Notes: a model not told the origin generated them from the letters alone. A stretch of DNA of 64,000 nt from Paucihalobacter sp036825875 (GCF_036825875.1 NZ_DAISXK010000011.1:7322-71321), one strand, 5' to 3'; positions 28,191 to 37,160 are shown, counted from the first letter of the stretch. Numbers and translations are program-made.

Positions 28191-29431
28191 GCGAATTAAA
28201 CCATTATATCTATGATTATTTAATTGAAGCAGGTCAATCTGAATTATTGGCAAAATACCTTAATATGCTGGTGCTATTAATTCTATTTACCATTATTTTA
28301 TTTGTAGTAGATTTTATACTTAGAAAAATCATTGTTCAGCTTATCACTAAAATGTCGGTAAAAACTACCACAAAGTTTGACGATTATTTAGTTATTCATA
28401 AAACACCCCGAAATTTAGCGCATATTATTCCTTTAATAATTGCCTTCAAACTGTTACCAGTAGTGTTCGTAGATTTCCCCAGGTTTGAATCTGGAATGGA
28501 ATTACTTCTAAAACTATATGGTGTTTTTGTAACGGTTTGGATTATTCGTAGCGTGTTGCACACATTCCGTAGCTTTTTTAAAGATCTTGACAACTTAAAA
28601 GACAAGCCAATTGACAGTTACATTCAAGTTGCAATGTTATTTGTCTGGGTTATAGGAATTGCTTTCTTTTTTGTTTTATTGACAGGTGTTGAACTTATTA
28701 AATTTTTCACCACACTTGGTGCAGCATCCGCTATTTTACTCTTAATTTTTAAAGATACCATTCTCGGATTTGTAGCGAGTATCCAGGTAGCCATTAACGA
28801 CACGGTAAGAATTGGCGACTGGATTACAATGGAAAAATATGGAGCCGATGGCGATGTTGTTGAAATAAACTTGGCAGCCGTAAAAGTCCAAAACTGGGAT
28901 AAAACCATTACCACTATTCCGACGTACGCACTTATTTCCGATTCGTTCAAAAACTGGCGTGGTATGAGCGATTCAGGTGGACGACGTATTAAACGTTCGG
29001 TGATTATAAAACCGTCGAGTATTAAGTTTTTAGCACCAGAAGAAGTAGAAAGCCTTAAATCAATTCAGCGTGTAACCGACTATTTAAACCAGAGGCAAGC
29101 TGAAATTGACACCTTTAATAAAGAAAACAACAGAGACAAAAGTATTTTACTCAATGGTAGAAACCTCACCAATTTTGGTGTTTTAAGAAAATATATTGAA
29201 ACGTTTATAGAAGGGCATCCAGATATTAAAAAAGACATGACTATCATGACCAGGCAGTTAGAGCCTACAGTTTACGGATTTCCTTTAGAAATTTATGCTT
29301 TTAGTAGCGATCAAAGATGGAAAAATTATGAGTCTATAATGGCCGACATTTTTGATCATGTGATTGCTGCTGTTCCTTATTTTGGACTTGAAATTATGGA
29401 AGTTACAACATTAGATGTAAAATCTACTTAA
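28187..29431 (+). CDS. MscS family mechanosensitive ion channel
   Basis: A 414-residue protein with about four to five N-terminal membrane helices, then the MscS pore helix and beta domain: 'GAASAILLLIFKDTILGFVA' is the Gly/Ala-rich TM3 lining helix, followed by 'VRIGDWITMEKYGADGDVVE', the usual start of the beta domain, and 'TTIPTYALISDSFKNW'. The long C-terminal cytoplasmic part and the general arrangement resemble YbdG-type channels more than small MscS. It opens under membrane tension and releases solutes during hypo-osmotic shock. The start overlaps DUF3817 by 4 bases. Its stop overlaps by 4 bases the stop of the convergent thioesterase gene. Confidence 0.9.
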   Translation: MSELNHYIYDYLIEAGQSELLAKYLNMLVLLILFTIILFVVDFILRKIIVQLITKMSVKTTTKFDDYLVIHKTPRNLAHIIPLIIAFKLLPVVFVDFPRFESGMELLLKLYGVFVTVWIIRSVLHTFRSFFKDLDNLKDKPIDSYIQVAMLFVWVIGIAFFFVLLTGVELIKFFTTLGAASAILLLIFKDTILGFVASIQVAINDTVRIGDWITMEKYGADGDVVEINLAAVKVQNWDKTITTIPTYALISDSFKNWRGMSDSGGRRIKRSVIIKPSSIKFLAPEEVESLKSIQRVTDYLNQRQAEIDTFNKENNRDKSILLNGRNLTNFGVLRKYIETFIEGHPDIKKDMTIMTRQLEPTVYGFPLEIYAFSSDQRWKNYESIMADIFDHVIAAVPYFGLEIMEVTTLDVKST

Positions 29432-29814
29432 GACAAACGGTTTTTTACATATTCAACTTTCGTTTTGCCGTGAGGTGTTGGCTTACCATTTTCATCCAGG
29501 TTAACCAAAACGATATTATCAACTGTTATAATGGTTTCACGCGTCATTTTGTTGCGTACTTCACAATTAAGAACCAATGAGGTTTTTCCGAATTTTACGA
29601 CCTCAATACCAATCTCAATAATATCACCAGTTTTTGCTGAGCTTGTAAAATTGATTTCAGACATATATTTGGTTACAACCTTATTGTTTTCTAATTGGAT
29701 AACAGCATACAAAGCTGCTTCTTCGTCAATCCATGATAATAATTGTCCGCCAAACAGCGTACCATTTGGATTTAAATCTTCAGGCTTTACCCATTTTCTG
29801 GTATGAAATCTCAT
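29428..29814 (-). CDS. Acyl-CoA thioesterase, hotdog fold
   Basis: A 128-residue single hotdog domain. The start 'KPEDLNPNGTLFGGQLLSWI' with following 'DEEAALYAV' is the YciA/ACOT7-type signature, in which Asn-x-x-G-x-x-F-G-G and the Asp of WIDE line the active site. It cleaves acyl-CoA to the free acid and CoA, and YciA-like enzymes accept many chain lengths. 'KTSLVLNCEVRNKMTRE' completes the beta sheet. The gene is convergent with mscS, sharing four bases at the stops. Confidence 0.88.
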   Translation of the reverse strand: MRFHTRKWVKPEDLNPNGTLFGGQLLSWIDEEAALYAVIQLENNKVVTKYMSEINFTSSAKTGDIIEIGIEVVKFGKTSLVLNCEVRNKMTRETIITVDNIVLVNLDENGKPTPHGKTKVEYVKNRLS

Positions 29815-29956
29815 AAAAGTTCTTTATGGCAAAGGTATATATTTTTTGACTCCTTAATTTAAATAATGTGCATTGTTAATAACGCAGTTAACAAGAATTA
29901 AAGCATTCGCACATAGAGCAAATCAGAATGCATATTTTTAATAAAAATCTTACATC

Positions 29957-30373
29957 ATGACTACACGCTCCACCGATTTAATCAAATTAAGACCGTTGAT
30001 TTCCACTGCAAAAATTTACGACAATATGAGCAGCGAAGAACATTTTCAAAATGCAACCTTACGGCCTGTTATTAAAAGTCAGAATGATTTGTTAATTGTG
30101 GTTTTTCGGAATTATATAGCAAAACACAAAAATGTGTTTTATGCCTTATCTACACAAAAGCAGCTAGATTATATTGAGAATGCCATTCAAAAAGACATGA
30201 AGTTTAGAAATTCCGTTAAGGGTATGATTATTGGCTTGTTTACTGTTGAAGAATACGAACTTTATATCACCAACTCCTCAGCACTTAACAAACGTATGAT
30301 GAATTTGGTAAAGGAAAGACTGGTAAGTCAAATACAACTATTTCAAAAAGCGGAAATATTACGTGCCATTTAG
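29957..30373 (+). CDS. Conserved hypothetical protein (sometimes labelled glyoxalase)
   Basis: A 138-residue, mostly helical soluble protein. I see no catalytic motif and no metal-binding pattern of glyoxalases, although I recall similar flavobacterial proteins carrying that label. Recognisable stretches are 'DLIKLRPLISTAKIYDNMSS', 'NATLRPVIKSQNDLLIVVFR' and 'QKQLDYIENAIQKDMKFRNS'. The repeated Arg-Pro and Lys residues give a mildly basic surface. It starts 142 bp after the thioesterase gene's start and its stop overlaps by 4 bases the stop of the convergent DUF2461 gene. The function is unknown. Confidence 0.7.
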   Translation: MTTRSTDLIKLRPLISTAKIYDNMSSEEHFQNATLRPVIKSQNDLLIVVFRNYIAKHKNVFYALSTQKQLDYIENAIQKDMKFRNSVKGMIIGLFTVEEYELYITNSSALNKRMMNLVKERLVSQIQLFQKAEILRAI

Positions 30374-31047
30374 ATTAAAGGTTCACCATTAAGATTGGTT
30401 GTAAGCACATCGCTCATCAAATCAAAAAACGGTCTTATTGCTTTAAAACTTTGATTTACCGTGTGAATAAAATCTTCATGCATCACTTCTTGATCTGTGA
30501 ATGTTTTAGTAAAAATGAATTGTTTCATTCTAATTAATTCTATATCTGGGTGCTCTTTATCAAAATCTCTCGGTGCTGTTTTTAAAGATTCACCTTCTAG
30601 ATTACCCCAAAGCTTTTTTAATTCTGTTTGGTGTATAATCGACTTAAACTCCGAAGCGTCCATTTCAAGCTCTTTGCGTATTCGAAATAAATCATCCTTA
30701 TTCGGATCCCAAAACCCAACTGCAATAAACGATTCATTATTAGGTGCTAAATGCACATAATAACCACCGCGAAGTTGAGGTTTGCGTCTGTGTAAAGCCG
30801 CACTCATATGTGTTTTGTAAGGCAATTTATTTTTTGAAAATCTTACATCGCGATAAATTCTGAATATTTTTAAATTCTCAATGTCATCGTGAACCTTCAT
30901 TTGAGTTAATAACTGATTAAACACAATTTTAAACTGCCCTTGTATTTTTTGAAACTTGGTTTTATTATCGTTAAACCAGTCCCGATTGTTGTTTTCATTC
31001 AATTCGGTTAAAAATTGAAATAGAGATTTGTCTATGTTTGAATTCAT
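30370..31047 (-). CDS. DUF2461 domain-containing protein
   Basis: A 225-residue protein matching the DUF2461 (TIGR02453) family over its length. Family signatures include 'LNENNNRDWFNDNKTKFQ', 'FRIYRDVRFSKNKLPYKTH' and 'RGGYYVHLAPNNESFIAVGF', and the ending 'PFFDLMSDVL'. No enzyme activity is established for the family. The RDVRFSKNK stretch is basic and highly conserved, perhaps a ligand or nucleic-acid site. The gene lies just downstream of the OmpA lipoprotein gene, but a strong terminator between them makes independent transcription likely. Confidence 0.88.
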   Translation of the reverse strand: MNSNIDKSLFQFLTELNENNNRDWFNDNKTKFQKIQGQFKIVFNQLLTQMKVHDDIENLKIFRIYRDVRFSKNKLPYKTHMSAALHRRKPQLRGGYYVHLAPNNESFIAVGFWDPNKDDLFRIRKELEMDASEFKSIIHQTELKKLWGNLEGESLKTAPRDFDKEHPDIELIRMKQFIFTKTFTDQEVMHEDFIHTVNQSFKAIRPFFDLMSDVLTTNLNGEPLI

Positions 31048-31066
31048 TTCAAAAATTTAAAATAAA

Positions 31067-31095
31067 AAAAGGACCTCATATGTTGAAGTCCTTTT
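31067..31095 (-). terminator. Rho-independent terminator of the OmpA/lipocalin unit
   Basis: On the minus strand AAAAGGAC pairs with GTCCTTTT across a loop of about 13 bases, then more T residues. It lies 18 bp after the OmpA-family stop. The arms also give T-runs on the other strand. Confidence 0.8.
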
Positions 31096-31112
31096 ATTAG
31101 TAATAATAATCA

Positions 31113-31784
31113 TTAGTTTGTTTGAGCCCGTGCGTCTTCAATCATTTGTTGATTTGCTGTAACTGCAATTTCTACACGTCTATTTTTTGATCTACCTTCC
31201 ACAGTATTGTTATCAAAGCGTGGCATGGATTCACCCAATCCTTCCATGGATAATCTGTTAGCTGCCACTCCATTTGATTTTAAATATGCTACAACAGAGT
31301 TGGCTCTTTTTTTAGAAAGCTCCATATTGTAAGCGTCGCTTCCTGTGCTATCGGTATGACCTTGAACTAAAAGATTAGTGTCAGGGAATTCTAAAAACAC
31401 CTTAATAACTTTATCAAGATTTTGCTTAGAAGCTGCCGTTAAATCGGCCTTATTGGTTGCAAAAGTAACACCGCTATTTTCATCAAAATTAATAAGAATA
31501 CCTTCTCCAACGCGCTCTACTTCGGCACCAGGCACTGCTGTTTCTATCTTTTGGGCTTGTTTATCCATCACATTACCAATCACGGCACCAGACGCACCTC
31601 CGATGGCTGCGCCAATTAAAGCGCCTTTTAAGTTTCCACCAATGAGTCCGCCAATAAGCGCACCACCAGCAGCACCAACAACGGCACCTTTTTGTGTTTT
31701 ATTGGAATTTCGCACTGCCGAGCATCCTACTATTGCAAAGGATAGTGCAAAAATTGTAATATATTTTACTACAGTATTTTTCAT
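31113..31784 (-). CDS. OmpA family lipoprotein with glycine-zipper domain
   Basis: A 223-residue protein. The lipoprotein signal ends at Cys21 (MKNTVVKYITIFALSFAIVGC). A Gly/Ala-rich glycine-zipper (about 33-72, 'GGALIGGLIGGNLKGALIGA') is followed by an OmpA C-terminal domain (about 100-215) with 'LVQGHTDSTGSDAYNMELSK' and 'RANSVVAYLKSNG', and the peptidoglycan-binding Asp and Arg in 'GRSKNRRVEI'. It should anchor the outer membrane to peptidoglycan, like the YiaD family. The lipocalin gene lies 3 bp upstream in the same operon, and a terminator follows. Confidence 0.9.
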   Translation of the reverse strand: MKNTVVKYITIFALSFAIVGCSAVRNSNKTQKGAVVGAAGGALIGGLIGGNLKGALIGAAIGGASGAVIGNVMDKQAQKIETAVPGAEVERVGEGILINFDENSGVTFATNKADLTAASKQNLDKVIKVFLEFPDTNLLVQGHTDSTGSDAYNMELSKKRANSVVAYLKSNGVAANRLSMEGLGESMPRFDNNTVEGRSKNRRVEIAVTANQQMIEDARAQTN

Positions 31785-31787
31785 GAT

Positions 31788-32288
31788 TTATAAATTTAAG
31801 TTATCAGATTTCTTGTTGAATTTCATGACCACGTTAAAAGATTTACCTTCAAAAGTAGATGGCACTGTGATGGTCATGTTTGTCTTTGCTAGTTCATTGA
31901 TGGTGGCTCGGTAACCACTCTTATCCTTGCTTTGTGGCCGATTTCTTTCATCGGCATATTTAAATTGAAAGGATTTAACATTGTCACTTTCAAAAAAAGA
32001 CCAAATGATGCGATAATTTACTATACTACAAGATGAATTACTAACATTTGTTGTAAAGCGCCCACTGGCATTATTAGGTATAAAAACCCATTCGCTTCCT
32101 TTAAAACAGGCTGAGTCGGCCGCGTCAAACAAAAACGCTTTATAAATTCCTTCGGCACCAATAAAACTAATATTTGTCACTTCCCAAGTGCCTTTTAAAG
32201 CACGCTTACCCGGCAATTCTGAACCTGATTTAGATGCACCGCAACTAAAAAGGCAAAACACTATAAGAATACTTGCTATTTTTTTCAT
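31788..32288 (-). CDS. Lipocalin-like lipoprotein
   Basis: A 166-residue lipoprotein with a signal peptide ending in FCLFSC (Cys16). The mature part starts 'LKGTWEVTNISFIGAEG' and then carries alternating strands such as 'SEWVFIPNNASGRFTT' and 'CSIVNYRIIWSFFESDNVKS'. This is the lipocalin-like layout of small Bacteroidota lipoproteins; the ligand is unknown. It is transcribed before the OmpA-family gene with 3 bp between them, so both proteins probably act at the outer membrane. Upstream (32289-32576) is AT-rich and holds the promoter region. Confidence 0.78.
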   Translation of the reverse strand: MKKIASILIVFCLFSCGASKSGSELPGKRALKGTWEVTNISFIGAEGIYKAFLFDAADSACFKGSEWVFIPNNASGRFTTNVSNSSCSIVNYRIIWSFFESDNVKSFQFKYADERNRPQSKDKSGYRATINELAKTNMTITVPSTFEGKSFNVVMKFNKKSDNLNL

Positions 32289-32576
32289 TCAAAATGATTT
32301 GGTTATTGAAGTAGGTTGTTATTTATTAAAAATAATGTAGATAAATATACAACAATTAACCACAAAAACTTTACACATTTATTTGTATAGGCATAAATAA
32401 AGTTAATGACTGATTAATAATTAATATTTTGAATGTTTAAACGCAACATGAATCTAAAGTGGAAATAATGCACCAAAATTAGAAACACTTAATTCTCTGT
32501 TAAAAGTCTTATACTTTCTTGTTAATTGTTAAAATAATACGTATCATGCCTAACTTTTTAAATTAAATAAAACTCC

Positions 32577-32795
32577 ATGGGTAGACCAGCGACAAAACCG
32601 AAGAAATTAAAAGACGGTTATTACATTGAAATCAGAAATAAAGGTGCAAAGTCTGGAATAAAATTATACAGCAGTACGGAAGATCAGATGAATAGGACGA
32701 TTAAGACTTACGAACGTTCGAAAGAAGTTGTAATTCTTGGCGAATCAAAAAATGGAAAATTTGTAAACAGTGAAGAATTTCATGTGGTAGATTAA
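32577..32795 (+). CDS. Small basic conserved protein
   Basis: A 72-residue protein beginning MGRPATKPKKLKDGYYIEIR. The basic N-terminus (KPKKLK) and 'GAKSGIKLYSSTEDQMNRTI' give it a DNA- or RNA-binding look, and I recall similar short proteins across Bacteroidota with no known domain. It has a strong terminator just downstream and a gene-free upstream region, so it is a single-gene unit. A TAACTTTT element at about 32549 could be a weak -7 box. The function is unknown. Confidence 0.75.
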   Translation: MGRPATKPKKLKDGYYIEIRNKGAKSGIKLYSSTEDQMNRTIKTYERSKEVVILGESKNGKFVNSEEFHVVD

Positions 32796-32818
32796 TTTTC
32801 CTAAACGATTATTATTTG

Positions 32819-32849
32819 AAGGTATGAACTTTTTGTTCATACCTTTTTT
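32819..32849 (+). terminator. Rho-independent terminator of the small basic gene
   Basis: AAGGTATGAAC pairs perfectly with GTTCATACCTT (11 bp) around a TTTTT loop, followed by TTTT. It lies 24 bp after the stop. Confidence 0.9.
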
Positions 32850-32894
32850 ATTTGCTTATAAAGTTTAGTTTTGTAATCATCAACCCACAACTTT

Positions 32895-34628
32895 ATGGCG
32901 CTTCAAAATTTAGATTGGTTTATCATAATTTTCTTTTTAGTACTATTTGCACTTATTGGCATTTACGCTTCTAAAAAAGCAGGTAAAAGCAGTAAGGAGT
33001 TTTTTCTTTCTGGTCAGAATATGCCGTGGTGGCTTTTAGGCGTAAGTATGGTAGCGACCACGTTTGCCGCCGATACGCCTGGCTTAGTCACAGAATTGGT
33101 GAGAAATGATGGTGTTTCGGGTAATTGGGTTTGGTGGGCCTTACTTCTAACCGGAATGCTTACCGTTTTTTTTTACGCCAAACTATGGAGAAAAAGTGGC
33201 ATCACCACCGATTTAGAATTTTATGAATTGCGCTACAGCGGAAAGTCTGCGGCCTTTTTAAGAGGCTTTAGAGCTATTTATTTGGGAGTTATTTTCAATG
33301 TGATTACCATGGCTGGTGTATGTTTGGCCGGTGCCAAAATTGCAAATATCCTTTTAGGATTATCACAAGCTGAAACCCTTATTTACGCATCAGTGATTGT
33401 GGTTTTTTATGCCTCTTTAGGTGGGCTTAAAGGTGTTTTACTTACCGATTTTATACAATTTGCCTTGGCAATGGTAGGCAGTATTTGGGCCACAATTTAT
33501 ATCGTGAATATGCCTGAAATTGGCGGTATTCAGAATCTTATTTCACATTCAAGTGTTAGCGATAAACTTAATTTTTTGCCAGATTTTAATGACACAGAAG
33601 CTTTAATAACCTTGCTTATTATTCCCTTGGCGGTACAATGGTGGAGCACATGGTACCCCGGCGCAGAACCTGGTGGCGGTGGCTATATTGCACAACGAAT
33701 GCTAGCTGCTAAAGATGAAAATCACGCCACGTGGGCAACCCTCTTTTTTAATTTTGCACATTACGCTATTAGACCTTGGCCATGGATTCTAGTGGGATTG
33801 GCATCTTTAATTATTTATCCCGATTTGGGAAGTTTGAACAATACTTTTCCGAATCTTACTGCAGAAATGCAAGGCGATGATGTGGCTTATGCAGCCATGA
33901 TGACTTATTTACCTGTGGGATTGATTGGGATTGTACTGACTTCTTTGATGGCCGCTTTTATGAGTACCATTTCTACGCAGCTCAATTGGGGAAGCTCCTA
34001 TATTGTGAACGATTTTTATGCGCGTTTTATTAAACAAGATGCAACAGAAAAACAAAAGGTTCTAATTGGACGACTTTCTACCGTGGCCTTGATGGTGATG
34101 GCTGGATTGTTTTCGTTTTATTTACAATCGGCTAAAGATGTTTTTAATTTGTTGCTTCAAATTGGCGCTGGCACTGGTTTGTTATTCATTTTAAGATGGT
34201 TTTGGTCGCGCATCAATCCTTATAGTGAAATTGCGGCCATGGTAATCTCCTTCGTTATTGCTATTTTCTTTTTTATAAATGGGAAACTGGAAACGCCTAT
34301 CGTTTCAAATATCGCTTCTCACTGGCAATTGGTGATTGGTGTTTTCGTAACCACCTTTGGTTGGATTGCCACTACGTTACTTACACAGACCACCGATGCC
34401 AATACCTTAGAAAAATTCAATAACGTTGTATTTGGAAACGAGTCTAAGTTTAAAGGATTCGGTAAAAAGATTGCTGCCTTTGTTGCCGGAACTATTGGTG
34501 TTTATGCAACTTTGTTTGGGATTGGTAGTTTTATTTACGGCAACACGACTAAAGGAATGCTTTTGGTGGTCTTGGCGTTGGTTTGTTGTGTGATAATTTA
34601 TATTGCAATGAAAAAGCCAAGAAGATAA
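32895..34628 (+). CDS. Sodium:solute symporter
   Basis: A 577-residue protein of the SSS family with about 13-14 membrane helices. The N-terminus ('DWFIIIFFLVLFALIGIYAS') and 'FFLSGQNMPWWLLGVSMVAT', then 'TFAADTPGLVTELVRNDGVS' (sodium-site region in TM1-2) fit the sugar or organic-acid branch of SSS transporters. 'LMAAFMSTISTQLNWGSSYI' is the conserved TM8 segment that carries sodium ligands (Ser-Thr). It imports a solute using the sodium gradient, which fits a marine lifestyle; the substrate is not known. A -7 element TAGTTTTG lies at 32866-32873. The stop abuts the stop of the convergent truA-like gene. Confidence 0.88.
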   Translation: MALQNLDWFIIIFFLVLFALIGIYASKKAGKSSKEFFLSGQNMPWWLLGVSMVATTFAADTPGLVTELVRNDGVSGNWVWWALLLTGMLTVFFYAKLWRKSGITTDLEFYELRYSGKSAAFLRGFRAIYLGVIFNVITMAGVCLAGAKIANILLGLSQAETLIYASVIVVFYASLGGLKGVLLTDFIQFALAMVGSIWATIYIVNMPEIGGIQNLISHSSVSDKLNFLPDFNDTEALITLLIIPLAVQWWSTWYPGAEPGGGGYIAQRMLAAKDENHATWATLFFNFAHYAIRPWPWILVGLASLIIYPDLGSLNNTFPNLTAEMQGDDVAYAAMMTYLPVGLIGIVLTSLMAAFMSTISTQLNWGSSYIVNDFYARFIKQDATEKQKVLIGRLSTVALMVMAGLFSFYLQSAKDVFNLLLQIGAGTGLLFILRWFWSRINPYSEIAAMVISFVIAIFFFINGKLETPIVSNIASHWQLVIGVFVTTFGWIATTLLTQTTDANTLEKFNNVVFGNESKFKGFGKKIAAFVAGTIGVYATLFGIGSFIYGNTTKGMLLVVLALVCCVIIYIAMKKPRR

Positions 34629-35411
34629 CTATTCAAAATCGACACTGTGCAGAATTAATCCTGAAGCGGGTGCGATGTAATCCATAACATCAGTAGATTC
34701 GGGTTTTAAAGAGTTTTCAATATGCTGAAGATCTATGTCGCCTCTTCCCAATTTTATTAGTTCTCCAAACATTAATCGTATTTGGTTCCGCATAAAACCT
34801 TTACCTTTTACTTTAAACACATACGATTTGGAAGGAAAAAAATTAGCCACATAAATATCATTATCGATAATCTCACTGTCTAAAATTGTTCGGATATATT
34901 GGCCATTATCTGTGGCCCTAAAACAATAACCTTTAAAATTGTGCTCTCCTTTAAAAAGTAATGCGCCTTGCTTCATTAAGTCCACATTTAAGGGCTCTAA
35001 AATAGTGGTTAAAATTGGTGCACAAAACGGATGGTTTTTCTGGCCTTCAGAAAACACATAATGATACTCCTTTACTTTCGGGTTTTGAATCACGTTGAAA
35101 TTTTCATCAACTTCATTTATTCCAAGCGCACGAATATCTTGTGGTAAGTTAAAATTGAACAAATTTAGAAAGACCTCTAAATCTTCAATTTCGTGATAGG
35201 TGAAAAGCTCTAAAGCAGTTTCGTTCGCAGATACCATCGCATCGGTACGGCCAGCGCCAAGTGTTTTAAAAGTCTTTCCTTCAAAAATAAATTTCAAGGT
35301 ACGATCAATCATAAATTGAACCGTTTTTAATTTCGGTTGTTTTTGCCAACCGTGAAAACGATATCCTAAATATTGAATTTTTATGAGATAGAAAAAGCGT
35401 TTTTGAAGCAT
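34629..35411 (-). CDS. Divergent TruA-like tRNA pseudouridine synthase
   Basis: A 260-residue protein of the TruA family. The active-site motif reads GAGRTDAMVSA where TruA usually has GAGRTDAGVHA, so the catalytic Asp is kept but the following Gly-Val-His is changed. Other family stretches are 'LIKIQYLGYRFHGWQKQPK', 'HNFKGYCFRATDNG' and 'KGKGFMRNQIRLMFGELIKL'. Classical TruA makes pseudouridine at positions 38-40 of tRNA. This is likely a paralogue, and a standard truA is expected elsewhere in the genome. It is convergent with the symporter gene with no gap. Confidence 0.75.
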   Translation of the reverse strand: MLQKRFFYLIKIQYLGYRFHGWQKQPKLKTVQFMIDRTLKFIFEGKTFKTLGAGRTDAMVSANETALELFTYHEIEDLEVFLNLFNFNLPQDIRALGINEVDENFNVIQNPKVKEYHYVFSEGQKNHPFCAPILTTILEPLNVDLMKQGALLFKGEHNFKGYCFRATDNGQYIRTILDSEIIDNDIYVANFFPSKSYVFKVKGKGFMRNQIRLMFGELIKLGRGDIDLQHIENSLKPESTDVMDYIAPASGLILHSVDFE

Positions 35412-35444
35412 TTATTTAAGCGTATTCTTTTGAAGATGGTATAA

Positions 35445-36044
35445 TTAAAGTTGTCTCGATTTTAAAACATCTACAATGTCATTCAATTTGAAACCCTTGG
35501 CCTGCAATAAAATTAAATAATGAAACAACAGATCTGCACTTTCGTTTAAAAACAGTTCATCATTATTGTCTTTTGCTTCAATAACCACTTCAACGGCTTC
35601 CTCTCCTACTTTTTGAGCGATTTTATTGATGCCTTTTTTAAATAAGGATGCCACATAGGAACTTTCACCATTGGCTGAATTCTTGCGTTCTTCAATAATA
35701 TTTTCTAAAGACGACAAAAACCCGAAAGTAGCCCTATTTGCTTCAGCCCAACAAGTGTCGGTGCCTTTGTGGCAGGTTGGTCCTTCGGGATTTACAGAAA
35801 TGAGCAAAGTGTCGTTATCACAGTCTAGTTTATAATCCACTAAATGCAAGACATTGCCACTTTCTTCACCTTTGGTCCACAATCTGTTTTTGGTTCTGCT
35901 GAAGAATGTAACCTTTTTAGTTGCAATCGTTATATCGAATGCTTCTTGATTCATGTAACCTAGCATCAAAACGTTTTTTGTGATTTCGTCTTGGATAATG
36001 GCTGGTACTAAACCGTCTTTATTTTTATTAAAATCTATATTCAT
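35445..36044 (-). CDS. hisIE: Phosphoribosyl-AMP cyclohydrolase / phosphoribosyl-ATP pyrophosphatase
   Basis: A 199-residue bifunctional enzyme for steps 2 and 3 of histidine synthesis. The HisI part (about 1-110) holds 'VTFFSRTKNRLWTKGEESGN' and the zinc-binding 'GPTCHKGTDTCW'. The HisE part (about 115-199) carries 'QKVGEEAVEVVIEAKDN' with its acidic metal ligands and ends with a helical bundle. It removes pyrophosphate from PR-ATP and opens the PR-AMP ring. It is the last gene of the his operon, 168 bp after hisF. The spacer carries a TTCCTGC-GAAA-GCAGGAA hairpin and a GTCATTCTGAACGAAGTGAA element. Confidence 0.95.
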   Translation of the reverse strand: MNIDFNKNKDGLVPAIIQDEITKNVLMLGYMNQEAFDITIATKKVTFFSRTKNRLWTKGEESGNVLHLVDYKLDCDNDTLLISVNPEGPTCHKGTDTCWAEANRATFGFLSSLENIIEERKNSANGESSYVASLFKKGINKIAQKVGEEAVEVVIEAKDNNDELFLNESADLLFHYLILLQAKGFKLNDIVDVLKSRQL

Positions 36045-36053
36045 ATTTCACTA

Positions 36054-36073
36054 ATTCCTGCGAAAGCAGGAAT
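36054..36073 (+). repeat. ATTCCTGC-GAAA-GCAGGAAT hairpin, copy 1
   Basis: A perfect 8-bp inverted repeat around GAAA, followed by CTCAT. It sits just upstream of hisIE. Three relatives lie in the his spacers, all with the 3' flank GGAATCT on the plus strand. Confidence 0.85.
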
Positions 36074-36189
36074 CTCATAATTTAAAATTCAAATTTTTCT
36101 TCTGTTCGTTAACAAATTTTAGATGCGTTATGTTAAGAGCTTTTAATTGCTTCTCGATACAATTCTTATTCTATCAAAATCAAATGATG

Positions 36190-36211
36190 CTTCACTTCGT
36201 TCTGAATGACA
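36190..36211 (-). repeat. GTCATTCTGAACGAAGTGAA-type element
   Basis: The minus strand reads GTCATTCTGAACGAAGTGAA, a short dispersed element that I recall from many Bacteroidota. It lies in the hisF-hisIE spacer. A relative with the wording GTCATTTCGAGCGCAGTCGA lies at 41023-41047. Confidence 0.6.
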
Positions 36212-36212
36212 A

Positions 36213-36968
36213 TTATATCCTCACATTAACCCCTTGTTTTTTCAATTCTTCTTTCAATTCCAAAATTGGTATCTCACCAAAATGAAATACACTCGCTGCC
36301 AAGGCAGCATCTGCTTTACCATTAATAAAGGTATCAGCAAAATGCTGCATGGTTCCTGCGCCACCCGATGCAATAATAGGAATATTCACTAAACCTGACA
36401 AAGTTGCTAGTGCTTCATTGGCAAATCCGTTTTTGGTGCCGTCGTGGTTCATAGAGGTGAACAAAATTTCCCCAGCACCGCGCTGTTCTACTTCTTTTGC
36501 CCAATCAAACAATTTAATGTCCGTCTGAATGGTGCCGCCGGCTAAATGCACAAACCATTCGCCATCAACTTGTTTGGCATCTATGGCAACCACCACACAC
36601 TGACTTCCAAATTTACTGGATAATTCGTTTATGAGTTCTGGTCTTTTGACTGCCGACGAATTAATAGAAACCTTATCCGCACCACAATGCAGTAAATCGT
36701 CAACATCCTCTACCGATGAAATTCCGCCACCAACCGTAAATGGAATATTCACCTGTTCAGCAACCCTCAACACCATATTGTGCATGGTTTTTCGACCTTC
36801 TAAAGTAGCCGAAATGTCTAAAAACACCAATTCGTCGGCACCAAGATCAGCGTATTGTTTTGCCAAGACCACAGGGTCGCCTGCGTCACGTAAATCGACA
36901 AAATTGACACCCTTGACGGTGCGTCCATTTTTGATGTCGAGACACGGTATGATTCTTTTTGTTAGCAT
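36213..36968 (-). CDS. hisF: Imidazole glycerol phosphate synthase, cyclase subunit
   Basis: A 251-residue TIM barrel. It starts 'MLTKRIIPCLDIKNGRTVKG' with the catalytic Asp (DIKNG), and has a second acidic site in 'CVVVAIDAKQVDGEWFVH' and phosphate-binding 'IPIIASGGAGTMQHF'. With HisH it forms IGP synthase, which uses ammonia to close the imidazole ring and releases AICAR. It lies in order after hisA, with a 253-bp spacer that holds two heptamer-repeat arrays. Confidence 0.97.
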   Translation of the reverse strand: MLTKRIIPCLDIKNGRTVKGVNFVDLRDAGDPVVLAKQYADLGADELVFLDISATLEGRKTMHNMVLRVAEQVNIPFTVGGGISSVEDVDDLLHCGADKVSINSSAVKRPELINELSSKFGSQCVVVAIDAKQVDGEWFVHLAGGTIQTDIKLFDWAKEVEQRGAGEILFTSMNHDGTKNGFANEALATLSGLVNIPIIASGGAGTMQHFADTFINGKADAALAASVFHFGEIPILELKEELKKQGVNVRI

Positions 36969-36985
36969 TTACTTATATTAGATTT

Positions 36986-37014
36986 ACGAAGTACGAAGTA
37001 CGATGTACGATGTA
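36986..37014. repeat. Heptamer array ACGAAGT / ACGATGT
   Basis: Four tandem 7-base units, ACGAAGT ACGAAGT ACGATGT ACGATGT, followed by A. It lies just upstream of hisF and is the first of two 7-base arrays in this spacer. Confidence 0.75.
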
Positions 37015-37160
37015 TTAATTATTGATTTTGATTCTTTGAATTTTACTTATTTTGATTTTTTCTTGTTGTATTAATTGATGCAAAAATGCCAACAATCAAT
37101 TGCAAATTGTTTTGTTCTTCTCAACATTTCATTTTTCATCTCAACTAAAATTTAATTACA

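Noticed and set aside
29957..30373. A glyoxalase
   Set aside because: No metal ligands or beta-alpha-beta-beta-beta pattern is seen; the label seems to be inherited.
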